A stretch of 64,000 bases of DNA from Steroidobacter gossypii (GCF_016801985.1 NZ_JAEVLS010000006.1:310001-374000); one strand, 5' to 3'. Shown: positions 46,251 to 56,104, counted from the stretch's first letter. Made by a program: numbers and translations. The notes: generated by a model from the sequence alone, not told the origin.

Positions 46251-47006
46251 ATGAGCGCGTCTGTGCGAGGACTGCCATTGCTGCTGACCTGCGCCTGTCT
46301 GATCGCCGGCTGCGGTGGAGAAAACACCAGTTCGAACGTCACAGCTCCCGGCGCGGAGCAAGCGCCGAAGACCAAGGTGCTGGAGTCGGGTGCGAATCTG
46401 CTACAGGACAAAGCGCCGTTGGCTCAGTTGAATGCCTATCTCGACGGCTTCCACTTCTACAACGGCAACATGCAAGGGCAAATGGAAGCGCACCACTACT
46501 GCGGGCATGTCAACGAAGACGTGATTCAATGCGTGATCTTCGACGGCAACGACGAGGACGCGAAGATCATGGGCATCGAGTACATCGTGACCGCGAAGCT
46601 GTTCGCCGGCTTGCCCACCGAAGAGAAACACCTATGGCATAGCCACGTGCACGAGGTGCGGTCGGGAACGCTGGTGGCGCCAGGCATTCCCGAAGTCGCC
46701 GAGCGCGAGCTGATGACCAAGATCGCCGGCACCTATGGCAAGACCTGGCACACCTGGCATACGGATCGGGAACATGTGCTGCCGACTGGCTCGCCAATGC
46801 TGATGATGGGCTTCACGGCCGACGGGCAGGCGAATCCGCAGATGATTGCCGATCGCGATGGTCGCATGAATATCTCCAGCGACGAGTTGCGCCGGCGTCG
46901 TGCCGATATTCCTTATCCGAGCATCGATCCGGACGCCGACGCCTGGAGCAAGGGCGTCGTCATGCAGTTGCGCACCGAAAGACTGCAACAGGGAACTCCA
47001 CGCTGA
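46251..47006 (+). CDS. OBAP (DUF1264) family lipoprotein
   Basis: A 251-residue lipoprotein (CACLIAGCGG, lipobox IAGC) of the oil-body-associated-protein-like family. Typical blocks are LDGFHFYNGNMQGQMEAHHYC, the acidic/His-rich VTAKLFAGLPTEEKHLWHSH and TYGKTWHTWHTDR, then PMLMMGFTADGQ. GGAGAG precedes the ATG. The bacterial function is not known. It is divergent from the PQQ dehydrogenase operon and shares its control region. Confidence 0.8.
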   Translation: MSASVRGLPLLLTCACLIAGCGGENTSSNVTAPGAEQAPKTKVLESGANLLQDKAPLAQLNAYLDGFHFYNGNMQGQMEAHHYCGHVNEDVIQCVIFDGNDEDAKIMGIEYIVTAKLFAGLPTEEKHLWHSHVHEVRSGTLVAPGIPEVAERELMTKIAGTYGKTWHTWHTDREHVLPTGSPMLMMGFTADGQANPQMIADRDGRMNISSDELRRRRADIPYPSIDPDADAWSKGVVMQLRTERLQQGTPR

Positions 47007-47058
47007 CCCCGGGGTTGAAGTCTTGTCAGATGACAGGGGACTCACCACAGGAGGCCAG

Positions 47059-47331
47059 ATGGCAACCCGCAAACGAGCCAAGAAAAAACAGTCGAGCAAG
47101 AATAAGACCGCCCGGAGCAAATCCGCTCCGGCCAAATCCACCCGGAAGAAGTCCACCCGCAAGGCAGCCAAGCGCACCTTGATCGCTCCGAAGGGCGACA
47201 AACGTTACGTGCGTCGGACCTCGCGCGGTCGATTCAAAGAGAGCGACGACGTGAGTCGGTCGCTGTCGACCGATCGCCGCAAACGGGCCAAACGCAAGGC
47301 GCCGCGTGGCCAGGGGGATAAAGGCGACTGA
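47059..47331 (+). CDS. Lys/Arg-rich histone-like small protein
   Basis: A 90-residue protein with a strong AGGAGG site before the ATG. The N-terminal half is a Lys/Ser/Thr/Ala-rich repeat-like tract (KSTRKKSTRKAAKR), like eukaryotic H1 tails or the bacterial Hc1/AlgP type. The second half has RYVRRTSRGRFKESDDVSRSLS, a segment also found in small stress-type proteins. It probably binds DNA or RNA. It starts 52 bases after the OBAP gene. Confidence 0.65.
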   Translation: MATRKRAKKKQSSKNKTARSKSAPAKSTRKKSTRKAAKRTLIAPKGDKRYVRRTSRGRFKESDDVSRSLSTDRRKRAKRKAPRGQGDKGD

Positions 47332-47353
47332 AGCCGCATCTCTGGATTGAAAA

Positions 47354-47386
47354 CGTGGAAGCTAACCGGGCCGGTTAGCTTCCACG
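47354..47386. terminator. Perfect 16-base inverted repeat between convergent genes
   Basis: Arms of 16 bases (CGTGGAAGCTAACCGG and its complement) with one central G lie between the histone-like gene and the convergent DUF4142 gene. This is a strong bidirectional hairpin. A short A run precedes it, which acts as a U tract for the leftward transcript. Confidence 0.75.
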
Positions 47387-47392
47387 CACATG

Positions 47393-47908
47393 CTACTTCT
47401 TGGCGAGCTTCGCTTCGAGTTGCTGCGCTTCGGCCAGATGTTGCTGCAGCGTCGGCAGCGTCTTCTTGGCGAGCGCGCGCATCTCGGGATCGAGCGTCGT
47501 GTCGTTGGCCGCGGTCTCGAACAGCTCCACGGTTGCTTTGTGGTCGCGCACCATCTGCTGCATGAAATCGTGGTTGAAGTCCGCGTCCGCGGCTTGCATC
47601 TCGAATTTTTCCTTCATGCCCTTGTGCATCATGTCCGGCTCGGTGGGCACCTCGAGGCCCTTCTTCTTGGCGACAGCCATCAACTCCTTGTTGGCCTTGG
47701 TGTGATCCGCCACCATTTTCTGCGCGTACGCTTTCACCTCGGCATTGGTCGCCTTCTGCGCGCCCAGCTTGCCCATCTCCACTTCAGTGGCGCCCGATGC
47801 GCCGGCCTTCTTGGCGAAATCCGCTGCCGATATCGCATCGTCCGCGCCCAGCGCAGTCGCGCTGGCGGCGCCTAGCGCTGCCATCAGCAGCATGGTCGTG
47901 ATCTTCAT
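47393..47908 (-). CDS. DUF4142 periplasmic protein (second copy)
   Basis: A 171-residue secreted helical protein: signal peptide LLMAALGAASATALGA, then SAADFAKKAGASGATEVEMGKL, VKAYAQKMVADHTKANKEL and NHDFMQQMVRDHKATVELFE, all DUF4142 marks. GAGG lies before the ATG, and an AT-rich stretch (TTATAA, T run) upstream could serve as a promoter. It is related to the protein at 37900-38499. Function unknown. Confidence 0.82.
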   Translation of the reverse strand: MKITTMLLMAALGAASATALGADDAISAADFAKKAGASGATEVEMGKLGAQKATNAEVKAYAQKMVADHTKANKELMAVAKKKGLEVPTEPDMMHKGMKEKFEMQAADADFNHDFMQQMVRDHKATVELFETAANDTTLDPEMRALAKKTLPTLQQHLAEAQQLEAKLAKK

Positions 47909-48048
47909 GGCCTACCTCGCTTATAACTTTTTCCGATCAAAAAAAAATATTCCATCTGTCCGTTCGTCGGTTCGGCATGAAGCGAACGCGCCGAGCACGC
48001 GTCTGTTCCCTTGACGACGTGCCCGGCGCGGGCAGGGCGTAAGCTATT

Positions 48049-48513
48049 TCAAACGGGTCGGCTCTTATCGACTTCACCGCGCCAGGCGCCAGTTTCCTGG
48101 CCGCGCGACTCGATGAACTTCTTGAAGTCCCGCACCGAGTTCTCCACTCGAGCACTGAATAATCCCATCGCATCGCCCACGTTTTCCATGGCGCCCTCCG
48201 GCTCGTAGGCCAGCACCAGACGCACGCGAGTGTGATCGGCGTCGATCGGCTCGAAGCGCACCGTTCCGGCATTCGGGGCGCCGGAAACACTCTTCCAGGA
48301 GATGCGCTTGTCGGGCTCCTGCTCGGTGATCTCCGCATCCCATTCCTTGTCCTTGCCCCAGATGTCGGCGCGCCAATGCACGTGCGTGTCGTCGAGTTGA
48401 CGCACTTCTTTGACGCCGTCCATGAAATGCGGGAAGTCTTCGAACTGGGTCCATTGGTTGTAAACCGTGCGGATCGGGCAATTCACCTCGACCATTTTTT
48501 CCACGTGTTCCAT
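48049..48513 (-). CDS. SRPBCC (polyketide cyclase/coenzyme Q-binding type) protein
   Basis: A 154-residue START-fold protein. ATG 48513 has GGAG 7 bases before it. Marks are VNCPIRTVYNQWTQFEDFPHFM, RADIWGKDKEWDAEI and ISWKSVSGAPNAGTVRF, typical of membrane-stress-linked SRPBCC proteins. A hydrophobic pocket is expected, but the ligand is unknown. It precedes the next leftward gene boundary with no overlap. Confidence 0.82.
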   Translation of the reverse strand: MEHVEKMVEVNCPIRTVYNQWTQFEDFPHFMDGVKEVRQLDDTHVHWRADIWGKDKEWDAEITEQEPDKRISWKSVSGAPNAGTVRFEPIDADHTRVRLVLAYEPEGAMENVGDAMGLFSARVENSVRDFKKFIESRGQETGAWRGEVDKSRPV

Positions 48514-48569
48514 GACGTTCTCCGGTTGCTTTGGGTAACCAGCGAACGCCATGCAGCGACATGGGGTTC

Positions 48570-48992
48570 CTAATTGGTTTCCTGATCGGAGTCATGATCC
48601 GGGCGCTCGCCATCTGGATCGCTTTCCGGTGGGCCGCTGTGGGACTGGCCGTTGCCCCTGTACGAGTCTTTCCATGGGTCCTTCCAGGGGCGCAACAACT
48701 TGCGGTACTTCATTTGCTCTCGGGCGACGTACTCCTCCATGGCGCGGTCGCGTACGTAGCCGGCGGCATCGGGGAGGGAAGGACTGCTCTCGTAGTTGGA
48801 GCGGACGATGCGCAAGCGTGGCAGCAATGCCCGCGCCGCGCGCAGCGCCGCCAGGGATTTGGCGTCGTCCCGGGTCAGCAAGTCGCAATTCAGCGCCACT
48901 GCCACGTCCAGATCTTCCAGCCACAATTCAACGAGGTACATCAAATTGTCGATGGTCTGGTCGATCACGACGACGGGGTTGCGGTAGTCCAT
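48570..48992 (-). CDS. Hypothetical cytosolic protein (140 aa)
   Basis: No family recognised. The ATG at 48992 is the first in-frame ATG; an earlier TTG (49052) lacks support. The N-terminal part is helical with LVELWLEDLDVAVALNCDLL and LAALRAARALLPRLRIV. The C-terminus is polar and rich in Asp, Pro and Ser, probably disordered. It lies 56 bases upstream of the SRPBCC gene on the same strand. Confidence 0.5.
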   Translation of the reverse strand: MDYRNPVVVIDQTIDNLMYLVELWLEDLDVAVALNCDLLTRDDAKSLAALRAARALLPRLRIVRSNYESSPSLPDAAGYVRDRAMEEYVAREQMKYRKLLRPWKDPWKDSYRGNGQSHSGPPESDPDGERPDHDSDQETN

Positions 48993-49143
48993 GGCGGCGC
49001 ACGGGGAAGGCTGGGATACTGTTGTTATATACAGGTGGTCCAGGCACTTCAATAGGATTTCTCAGACGGATCGCGCCGGCCGGCTCCAGTTCGTGAGACA
49101 TAACGAATAGACCGGCGGGAAGACTCGTGTATGGAGATTGCAA

Positions 49144-49533
49144 ATGATCGGAGCTAGCAGACTGGCGCTGCTCATCGCAGCGGCGGGCCTGGCGGCAGGA
49201 GCAGCGCAGGCCGCGGAAATCTTTCGAGCCCATTACGAGATCAGCGTCGCGACCAACGGCACCGACAGTACGGTGCGCTCGACGTTCGAGACTCGACCTG
49301 GCGAGGCGTTCACATTGGACCTGCCGCCGAACCAGGTGGCCATGGAAGTGCGGCGCCTGGCCGGGGAGAACTACGAGCTGCAAGTGACCGTGAAGCCGGC
49401 CAAGCAGCCACAGGCACGACCTTTGTTGAGCCGCACTTATCAAGGCATTCTGGGCCGGCCGCTCGAACTGAGCACCGTGGCCGACGCCGTTCAGGTTGAG
49501 GGTGCGATTTCAGTGGTGGTATTGAACCGCTGA
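49144..49533 (+). CDS. Secreted hypothetical protein (129 aa)
   Basis: A GGAG site 7 bases before ATG 49144 supports the start. The signal peptide LALLIAAAGLAAGAAQA-AE is clear. The mature protein (about 105 residues) is beta-rich with no Cys: FRAHYEISVATNGTDSTVRS, FTLDLPPNQVAMEV and ISVVVLNR. No family recognised. A GC-rich hairpin (49592-49618) follows before the TonB receptor. Confidence 0.6.
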   Translation: MIGASRLALLIAAAGLAAGAAQAAEIFRAHYEISVATNGTDSTVRSTFETRPGEAFTLDLPPNQVAMEVRRLAGENYELQVTVKPAKQPQARPLLSRTYQGILGRPLELSTVADAVQVEGAISVVVLNR

Positions 49534-49737
49534 GCGGGCCACGCGCGGGACTTTGCTTCCCGAATGCGAGCCACTATCATTTCGCCGCCGTGCGCCCCAG
49601 CTCCTCGAATTGGGGCGCCGCGGCCGTTAGCCCGCCGCGGTCGAGTCGCTCGACCTCAAAGCCAGCCAGTTCCATCGAACATTTCTAACAGGCTCGGCTT
49701 GCCATGAGCATCATGGGCGCCGCGCCCAGGAATTCCC

Positions 49738-51984
49738 ATGGCTCTGAAATGCGCTTTGCTGGGCAGCGCCGTCTTTGTCGTCGCCAACGTCGCTATCGCC
49801 GAAACCGCCGCGGATGTTTCCGAACGCAACACCATCGTCGTGACGGGGGTGCGCGATAAAGGCACCGGCTCCGGCACCAAGACCGACACGCCGCTGATGA
49901 AAACGCCGCAGACCATCACGGTCATCGACGCCGACGAGCTGGCACGCCGCAATGCCAGGTCGATCAACCAGGCGCTCACCTATGTGGCGGGCGTTTCGCC
50001 CAATCAGCGCGGCGGCATGGTCACACGCTATGACCAGATGTATCTGCGCGGCTTTGCACCGGGCTTTTATCTGGACGGCATGCGATTGATCGCCGGTCCG
50101 TACTCGACGCCGCAGATCGATTTCAATCGCGTCGATCGTCTCGACGTGGTGAAGGGACCGGCGTCGGTGTTGTACGGCAACTCCACGCCAGGCGGCCTGG
50201 TGAATCTCACCAGCAAAGTGCCCGAGGCGAGCGCGTTTCACCGGGTGGAAGTGTCGGCCGGCAATTTCGATTCGCAGCTGGGCAACATCGACATCAATCG
50301 TCCGCTCGACGACGACGGTCGCTGGCTGTTCCGGCTGGTGAGTGGCGCCCAGCGCAACGAGGGTTTCACCTCCATGACCGAGAACGAGCGCACCCACCTC
50401 AGCCCGATGCTCACGTTTGCGCCTTCGGCGCAGACCATCCTGACGTTGATCGGCGCTTATCAGCACGATCCGAAGGGCGGCGGCTACTCGGGCGTGCCGG
50501 CGTTCGGTTCGGTGCTGCCCAATCCGTTGGGCGAATTGCCTGAAGACATCAACACCGGCGATCCCAACTACGAAATCTTCGATCGCTATCAACGCTCGCT
50601 GGCGGCGCTGTTCCGGCACGACTTCAACGACGCCGTGTCGCTCCGGAGCAATGTGCGCTTTCAGAACACGGACCTGAGCTACCGTCAGATCTATGTTGCG
50701 GGTTTTGCCACCACGGGACCGACTGCCACTCGCAACACCGACTTTTCGACCATCATTCGCGGCGGCGGTGGGGCGGATGAGGATTTCGACACCCTCACTG
50801 CCGACACCAGCGTGACCATCCGCTTCAGCACCGGCGCGCTGTCGCATCATGTGTTGACGGGCTTGGACTATCAGAACATCGACGGCGAGAATTTCCAGCA
50901 CTTCAACACCGGAGTCACTGCCAATCCGTTGACGAGCATTCCGAACCTTAGCTTGTTCGCTCCCAGCTACGGCGGTGTGATGCCGACGTTCGATCTCACG
51001 CAGTTATCCAACGGCTATACCAACAATCGAACCGAGCGCGAGCAGATCGGCGTTTATTTGCAGGATCAGATCGAGATCGATCGGTTGCAGCTCATTGCCA
51101 GCGGCCGCTATGACACGTACGACCAGGACACGCTCAACAAGCGGACTGGCGTCAGCACGCCGCTGTCACAACATGCTTTGACCATGCGGCTCGGGGCGCT
51201 GTATGAGCTGCCTGCCGGGTTCGCGCCGTTCGTGAGCTATTCCGAATCGTTCGAGCCGCAGGCGGGCAGCACCTATCAAGGTGAAGCGTTCGATCCGGTC
51301 ACGGGGCGGCAGTATGAAGTCGGGTTGAAGTATCAGCCCGCCAACCTCAACGCGCTGTTCACGTTCGCGGCCTACGATCTGCGTCGGCAGAAGGTGCCGG
51401 TAGGGCATCCGGAAGCGGGCACCAACGGCATCCCGAACAACGCGCAGATTCAGATCGGCGAGGTCAAAGTGCAAGGCGCGGAGCTCGAGGGTCGAGGTGA
51501 AGTGCTGCCTGGCCTGGAGATCGTGGTCACCGGCAGCTACACCGACGCTGAAATCACTCGGGGCGCGCCGGCGAGCGGTGTGACACCTTCGACGACCGGC
51601 ACGCGGCCGCTCGGTACGCCTGAGTGGATGGGCACGTCGTATGTCACGTATGACTTTGCCGCGAGCCGAGCCGAAGGGCGATTGGGTGGACTGACTGTTG
51701 GCGGAGGCATTCGTTACGTCGGTGGCTCGGACGGCACGACCACCTATTTAGTGGTCAACGGCGTTACCCAGTTCACAGCCTTCACGACCGACAGTTTCAC
51801 ACTGGTGGATGCGATGGCCAGCTACGATCTCGGGCGCTGGTCCCCGGTGCTGGACGGCGCGCAGCTGGCGTTGAATGTCGCCAACGTGTTCGACAAAAAG
51901 CATGTGACCGCCTGCCCGTTCAGCAACAGCTGCTACTTCGGCGCGTCGCGGACCGTGCTTGGGACGCTGCGCTACGAGTGGTGA
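49738..51984 (+). CDS. TonB-dependent siderophore receptor
   Basis: A 748-residue outer-membrane receptor of the FhuA/FpvA type. It has a signal peptide, a TonB box (NTIVVTG near residue 31), a plug with TPQTITVIDADELARRN, YDQMYLRGFAPGFYLDGMRL, VVKGPASVLYGNSTPGGLVNL, and a barrel ending in LRYEW. No STN signalling domain is present. Ferric siderophore uptake is the family role; the ligand is not known and no biosynthesis genes are nearby. An AGGA precedes the ATG. Confidence 0.92.
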   Translation: MALKCALLGSAVFVVANVAIAETAADVSERNTIVVTGVRDKGTGSGTKTDTPLMKTPQTITVIDADELARRNARSINQALTYVAGVSPNQRGGMVTRYDQMYLRGFAPGFYLDGMRLIAGPYSTPQIDFNRVDRLDVVKGPASVLYGNSTPGGLVNLTSKVPEASAFHRVEVSAGNFDSQLGNIDINRPLDDDGRWLFRLVSGAQRNEGFTSMTENERTHLSPMLTFAPSAQTILTLIGAYQHDPKGGGYSGVPAFGSVLPNPLGELPEDINTGDPNYEIFDRYQRSLAALFRHDFNDAVSLRSNVRFQNTDLSYRQIYVAGFATTGPTATRNTDFSTIIRGGGGADEDFDTLTADTSVTIRFSTGALSHHVLTGLDYQNIDGENFQHFNTGVTANPLTSIPNLSLFAPSYGGVMPTFDLTQLSNGYTNNRTEREQIGVYLQDQIEIDRLQLIASGRYDTYDQDTLNKRTGVSTPLSQHALTMRLGALYELPAGFAPFVSYSESFEPQAGSTYQGEAFDPVTGRQYEVGLKYQPANLNALFTFAAYDLRRQKVPVGHPEAGTNGIPNNAQIQIGEVKVQGAELEGRGEVLPGLEIVVTGSYTDAEITRGAPASGVTPSTTGTRPLGTPEWMGTSYVTYDFAASRAEGRLGGLTVGGGIRYVGGSDGTTTYLVVNGVTQFTAFTTDSFTLVDAMASYDLGRWSPVLDGAQLALNVANVFDKKHVTACPFSNSCYFGASRTVLGTLRYEW

Positions 51985-52043
51985 CGCACTTGAATTGATG
52001 TGCTTATGATGCGGGCCATCGCTGTCTCTTTCGCGGAGATGAC

Positions 52044-53111
52044 ATGGCCCGCACGCTCTTGCCGCCAAGTTTGAGTTGGCTGTGGCTGCTGTTGCTGGCA
52101 GACGCGGCCTCGGCAGCGAATGGATTCTCTGTGACGCGGCTGCGCGATAATGTCTTCGCAGTCATGCGCACCGACCCGCCGGGCTTCGCAGTGGAATCGA
52201 ACGCCGGCTTCGTCGAGTGCGCCGATCACGTGGTCGTGATCGATGCGCAATCCAACGATGCCACCACCACCTTGGTGCTGAGTGAAATCCGGCTGCGCAC
52301 CGGCAAGCCGGTGCGTTATCTCGTCAACACGCATTGGCACGACGATCACATCGTCGGCAATCGGATCTATCGCAATGCCTTTCCCTCGATGAAGATCGTC
52401 GGGCACGCGGCGTCGCTCGACTATCTGCCCACCCAGGGCAAGAAAAATCGAGATCAGTTTCATCAAGCGATTCCGGACGTGCTGGCGAGCTTTCGCAAGC
52501 TGCTGGAGACTGGCAAGACCCGCTCCGGCAAGCCGCTCAGCGAGGAGCAGCGGCGCAGCCTGGAAAGTGACATCCGACTGGGCGAGGGGTATGCGACGGT
52601 GCCGAGCGATTTCGTCGCGTTGCTGCCGGACATCGCGGTCAAGGACAAATATTCCATTCGCGACGCGGGCTGCGCCGTCGACGTGCTCGCGTTGGGCAAC
52701 GCGCATACCACCGGCGATCTGGTGGTCCACTTGCCCAGGCATGGCATCGTGTTCGTCGGCGACATGGTGGGTTGGCCCGTGCCGCTGGTCGGTTTGGACC
52801 AGTCGCGCGTTCGAGAATGGGGCGGGACGTTGAGGCGCGTGCGCGATCTCGAAGCATCAGTGGTGATTCCCGGCCACGGACCGGTGATGCGCGACAACTC
52901 TCATATCGACCGCATCATCGATCTCATGACCACTATCACCCGACGTGTCGACGAAGCGAGGGCGACGAGCGACTCGCTGGAGGCAGCGCGCGGCCGCATC
53001 GATCTAACGGATCTGCGACGCCAGTTCGCCGGTGAAAGTGATGTCAACGGCGCGTTGTTCGATGCCTATGTGACTGGCCCGGCGGTGGGCAACGCCTGGA
53101 ATCTTCGTTAG
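52044..53111 (+). CDS. Secreted MBL-fold metallo-hydrolase
   Basis: A 355-residue exported hydrolase (signal LWLLLLADAASA). The metal motif NTHWHDDHIVGN is a complete HxHxDH, with GNAHTTGDLVVHLP and VIPGHGPVM supplying further ligands. It resembles the subclass B3-like or quinoprotein-relay-type MBL proteins of proteobacteria rather than a proven beta-lactamase. It starts 59 bases after the siderophore receptor. Substrate unknown. Confidence 0.85.
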   Translation: MARTLLPPSLSWLWLLLLADAASAANGFSVTRLRDNVFAVMRTDPPGFAVESNAGFVECADHVVVIDAQSNDATTTLVLSEIRLRTGKPVRYLVNTHWHDDHIVGNRIYRNAFPSMKIVGHAASLDYLPTQGKKNRDQFHQAIPDVLASFRKLLETGKTRSGKPLSEEQRRSLESDIRLGEGYATVPSDFVALLPDIAVKDKYSIRDAGCAVDVLALGNAHTTGDLVVHLPRHGIVFVGDMVGWPVPLVGLDQSRVREWGGTLRRVRDLEASVVIPGHGPVMRDNSHIDRIIDLMTTITRRVDEARATSDSLEAARGRIDLTDLRRQFAGESDVNGALFDAYVTGPAVGNAWNLR

Positions 53112-53293
53112 CCGCTTGGCCGGCTCATCTCATTTCACACGGCCCGGTATACAAGTTGACTGCCGCTCGAGGCATGTCCGAAAGACGTCGTATATCGGCA
53201 GCTATGCGGCTTGAATCGCTTCGACCGACGGCGTAGCGTCGGCCACGACAACAAAAGGCGATCGCACCGTCACAAACAACACGGAGTACGTTC

Positions 53294-56077
53294 ATGAAGA
53301 GGCATGAGGGATTGCGTTGGCTGCGATCCGGCGCATCGCGTCTGGCCGCGCCTGGAATTCTCGGCGCTGTCGCGCTGGCATTGTCACCTTTACCCGTTGC
53401 TGCAAAGCCCGGCGCGCCGAACCTGGGCGGCGGTCTTGAACAACTTGCACAGCCGGCCGCAGCGCTGCGCACGACGGCGGTTTCTGAAGTGCAGTTGGCG
53501 CACCCGGTACAGATGGATGCCGACGGGCGCGCACTGGTTCGCATCTCGCTCGACGGCAGAACGCCCGCCGAGGCGGTGTTACAAAGCCTGCGTAGCACGG
53601 CCGGCGTGGAAGTGATGGCTACCGACATGAGCTATCGCGCCGGCGTGATCGAAGCTTACGTTCCCCCCGCTTCGCTATTGAGCATCGCCGGCAAAAAAGG
53701 CGTGCTCGCGGTCGTGCCGTCCAGCCCGATGGTGACCAACGTGGGGCTCACCGACAGCCAGGGTGTCGTGCAACATCGTGTCGACAAGATCCCCGGCATC
53801 GATGGCGCCGGCATCACGGTGGGCGTGATGTCGGATAGTTACGATACCAATGCCGCACCCAACAGCGCAGCCGCGGACGTCGCCAGCGGAGATCTGCCGG
53901 GCGCGGGCAATCCGAGTGGCAATACCGAACCGGTGGTGATTCTGCAGGACTGGCCGAACGCGTCGGATGAAGGGCGCGCGATGTTGCAGATCGTGCATGA
54001 CATGGCGCCCAAGGCCCGACTCGGCTTCGCTACTGCCAACGGTGGCGAGGTGAACTTCGCCAACAACATTCGGGCGCTCGCGGGCTTCCCGGATGCGCCG
54101 AACGCCGTGCCCGGTTTCAAGGCCGACATCATCGTCGATGACATCATCTATCTGGCCGAACCGTTCTTCCAGGACGGCATCGTGGCGCAGGCGGTCGACG
54201 AAGTGGCCGCGGCCGGCGTGTCGTACTTCTCGTCCGCCGGCAATCGTCCTGCCACGCAGTCTTATGACTCCAAGCCACGGCTGGTGCCGGGAACCGCCGC
54301 CTCCTGGTCGGGCACGAACCTGGATTTCACCGGCGTGGATCCAGCGTTGTATGCAGGTGGCTTCCACGATTTCAACGAAGGCAGCGAGGTCGATATCGCG
54401 CAGACCATCGCGTTCAACAGCGGCAGCACCATCGTGTTCCAATGGAACGAACCATACGATCCAGTGCCACCGACGCCGGTGGGGCCGCCGATCGTCTCCG
54501 GCGTGGGCACCGTGCCACCGGGCGCAACTTCGTCTTTCACGTTTGCTGGCGCGGTCGGGCAGCTGGTCGAAATTTTCGTCGACGCGGACGACACCACCAC
54601 GGGCGTGCCCAATCCCGATCTGGTGTTCACGCTGCTCGATCCGAACGGTGCGCAAATCCAGTTCGTGGATACTTCCACCAATCCCGAATCGCTGACCCTG
54701 GAGCTGCCGATCGCCGGTACCTACACGGTGGTGGTGGACAGTTTCGCGGCGTCGCAGTTCGGCGATTATTTGTATCGGGTTCAGGAGGTGGAGGTGGTCG
54801 AGCAGGTGCTGTCCGACTACAACTTGCTGTTCTTCCTCCCGAACGGCACGTTCGTGGGCGCGTTCGCGGAACAGAACCGCTTCAGCAATCGGCCCGTGGA
54901 GATCGGCTCGCTGCCAGGCGCCACGCTGCAGATGGTGATTGCGCGGGCCAACACTCCTGACAACAGGAATCGCAACGTCGCCGATCGCATTCGTTACGTC
55001 GGCTTCAGTGGCGTGAACCCGCAGGAGTATTTCAGCTATCTCAGCCCGGTGACGTTCGGCCACAACTCGGCGCAAGGTGCGATGAGTGTTGCGGCTTATG
55101 CCTTCTACGCGCCGTTCGTGCCGGAGGCGTTCACGTCGCCCGGGCCATCGACCATTTATTTCGACAAGAACAACAAACGCTATCGCACGCCGCAAATCCG
55201 GCAGAAGCCGGACATGGCGGCGATGGATGGCGCCAACACCACGTTCTTCAGCTCGGACTCTAGTGTCGATGACGATACGTTCCCGAACTTCTTCGGCACC
55301 AGCGCGGCAGCGCCTCATGCGGCGGCGATTGCCGCCCTGGTGCTCGATGCGGCCGGCGGGCCCGGCAAGGTGAAGCCGGATCGCATGCGCAAGATCCTGC
55401 AGGAGAGTGCGTTCCGACACGACCTGGATCCATTCTTCTCTTCGGGCTTTGCGCTGTCGGGCGGCAGCCTGGTGGCGATCAACGCGTCGGCGGATCAGAA
55501 CACCATCAGTCAGTTCGATCCCAACGTATTCACCCTCACTCAGATCGGCTTGCGCAGGCTGGCGAGCCTGTCGATCAATGGCAGCCAAGCCAATCAGACA
55601 CAGACTCCTGAGGGCATCGTGTTCGATGAGCGCACTACGCCACTGCCGGCGCCGGGTCAGCCGTTCGTGATCGGTCGCACGGTGGGATTGAGCCCGTCCG
55701 ACATCACCGCCTCGTTCTCGTTGCCGGCCGATCCTCCGGGCCTGCCGGGGCAATGGAAACAACTCGATCTCGCCTTCGCGCCCGGATCGTTCCGCAGCGG
55801 CGATCTGTTGTCCTTCGGCGTCGATCGCGACGAGGCCGATGTCGCCGGCCCGAATGGCGCGGCCGGCGGCAACTCCGCCGACTTGCTGGGTGACGGCGTG
55901 CTCATTCCTTCCGGCGAGGTCGTGCGCGGCGGCGCCAGGTTCTTCGGCACCTACGAAGGCGGCGGCTCGTTCCGCGGCGAGTTCTTCAACCTCATCGGCA
56001 AGGGCTACAGCCGCCTCGACGGCTACGGCTTCGTCAATGCCGAGGCGGCGGTGAAGGCCGTGCAGAAGAAAAGATAG
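53294..56077 (+). CDS. Large S8-like secreted serine protease with atypical active site
   Basis: A 927-residue exported protein (signal to about 38). A pro-region of about 110 residues is followed by a subtilase-like domain: Asp181 in VGVMSDSYD, Asn317 in YFSSAGN and Ser670 in GTSAAAPH. The usual catalytic HGT motif is replaced by DEGRAML (Glu226) in ASDEGRAMLQIVHDMAP. This suggests an Asp/Glu/Ser arrangement, as in sedolisins. Inserted domains (about 380-520) include an immunoglobulin-like or PPC-type stretch (SLTLELPIAGTYTVVVDSF). The C-terminal 200 residues are beta-rich. A strong terminator follows. Confidence 0.8.
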   Translation: MKRHEGLRWLRSGASRLAAPGILGAVALALSPLPVAAKPGAPNLGGGLEQLAQPAAALRTTAVSEVQLAHPVQMDADGRALVRISLDGRTPAEAVLQSLRSTAGVEVMATDMSYRAGVIEAYVPPASLLSIAGKKGVLAVVPSSPMVTNVGLTDSQGVVQHRVDKIPGIDGAGITVGVMSDSYDTNAAPNSAAADVASGDLPGAGNPSGNTEPVVILQDWPNASDEGRAMLQIVHDMAPKARLGFATANGGEVNFANNIRALAGFPDAPNAVPGFKADIIVDDIIYLAEPFFQDGIVAQAVDEVAAAGVSYFSSAGNRPATQSYDSKPRLVPGTAASWSGTNLDFTGVDPALYAGGFHDFNEGSEVDIAQTIAFNSGSTIVFQWNEPYDPVPPTPVGPPIVSGVGTVPPGATSSFTFAGAVGQLVEIFVDADDTTTGVPNPDLVFTLLDPNGAQIQFVDTSTNPESLTLELPIAGTYTVVVDSFAASQFGDYLYRVQEVEVVEQVLSDYNLLFFLPNGTFVGAFAEQNRFSNRPVEIGSLPGATLQMVIARANTPDNRNRNVADRIRYVGFSGVNPQEYFSYLSPVTFGHNSAQGAMSVAAYAFYAPFVPEAFTSPGPSTIYFDKNNKRYRTPQIRQKPDMAAMDGANTTFFSSDSSVDDDTFPNFFGTSAAAPHAAAIAALVLDAAGGPGKVKPDRMRKILQESAFRHDLDPFFSSGFALSGGSLVAINASADQNTISQFDPNVFTLTQIGLRRLASLSINGSQANQTQTPEGIVFDERTTPLPAPGQPFVIGRTVGLSPSDITASFSLPADPPGLPGQWKQLDLAFAPGSFRSGDLLSFGVDRDEADVAGPNGAAGGNSADLLGDGVLIPSGEVVRGGARFFGTYEGGGSFRGEFFNLIGKGYSRLDGYGFVNAEAAVKAVQKKR

Positions 56078-56104
56078 CGCTTCGCTCATTGTTGCTCATC
56101 ACCC

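Noticed and set aside
49592-49618. GC-rich hairpin (8-base arms, 11-base loop) between 49144-49533 and the siderophore receptor
   Set aside because: No T tract and no recognised regulator site; kept only as a possible hairpin.
53675-56089. 804-codon open frame antisense to the S8 protease
   Set aside because: Composition is a shadow of the GC-rich sense gene, rich in Arg/His/Glu with no domain motifs; the sense strand has clear protease motifs and a signal peptide.
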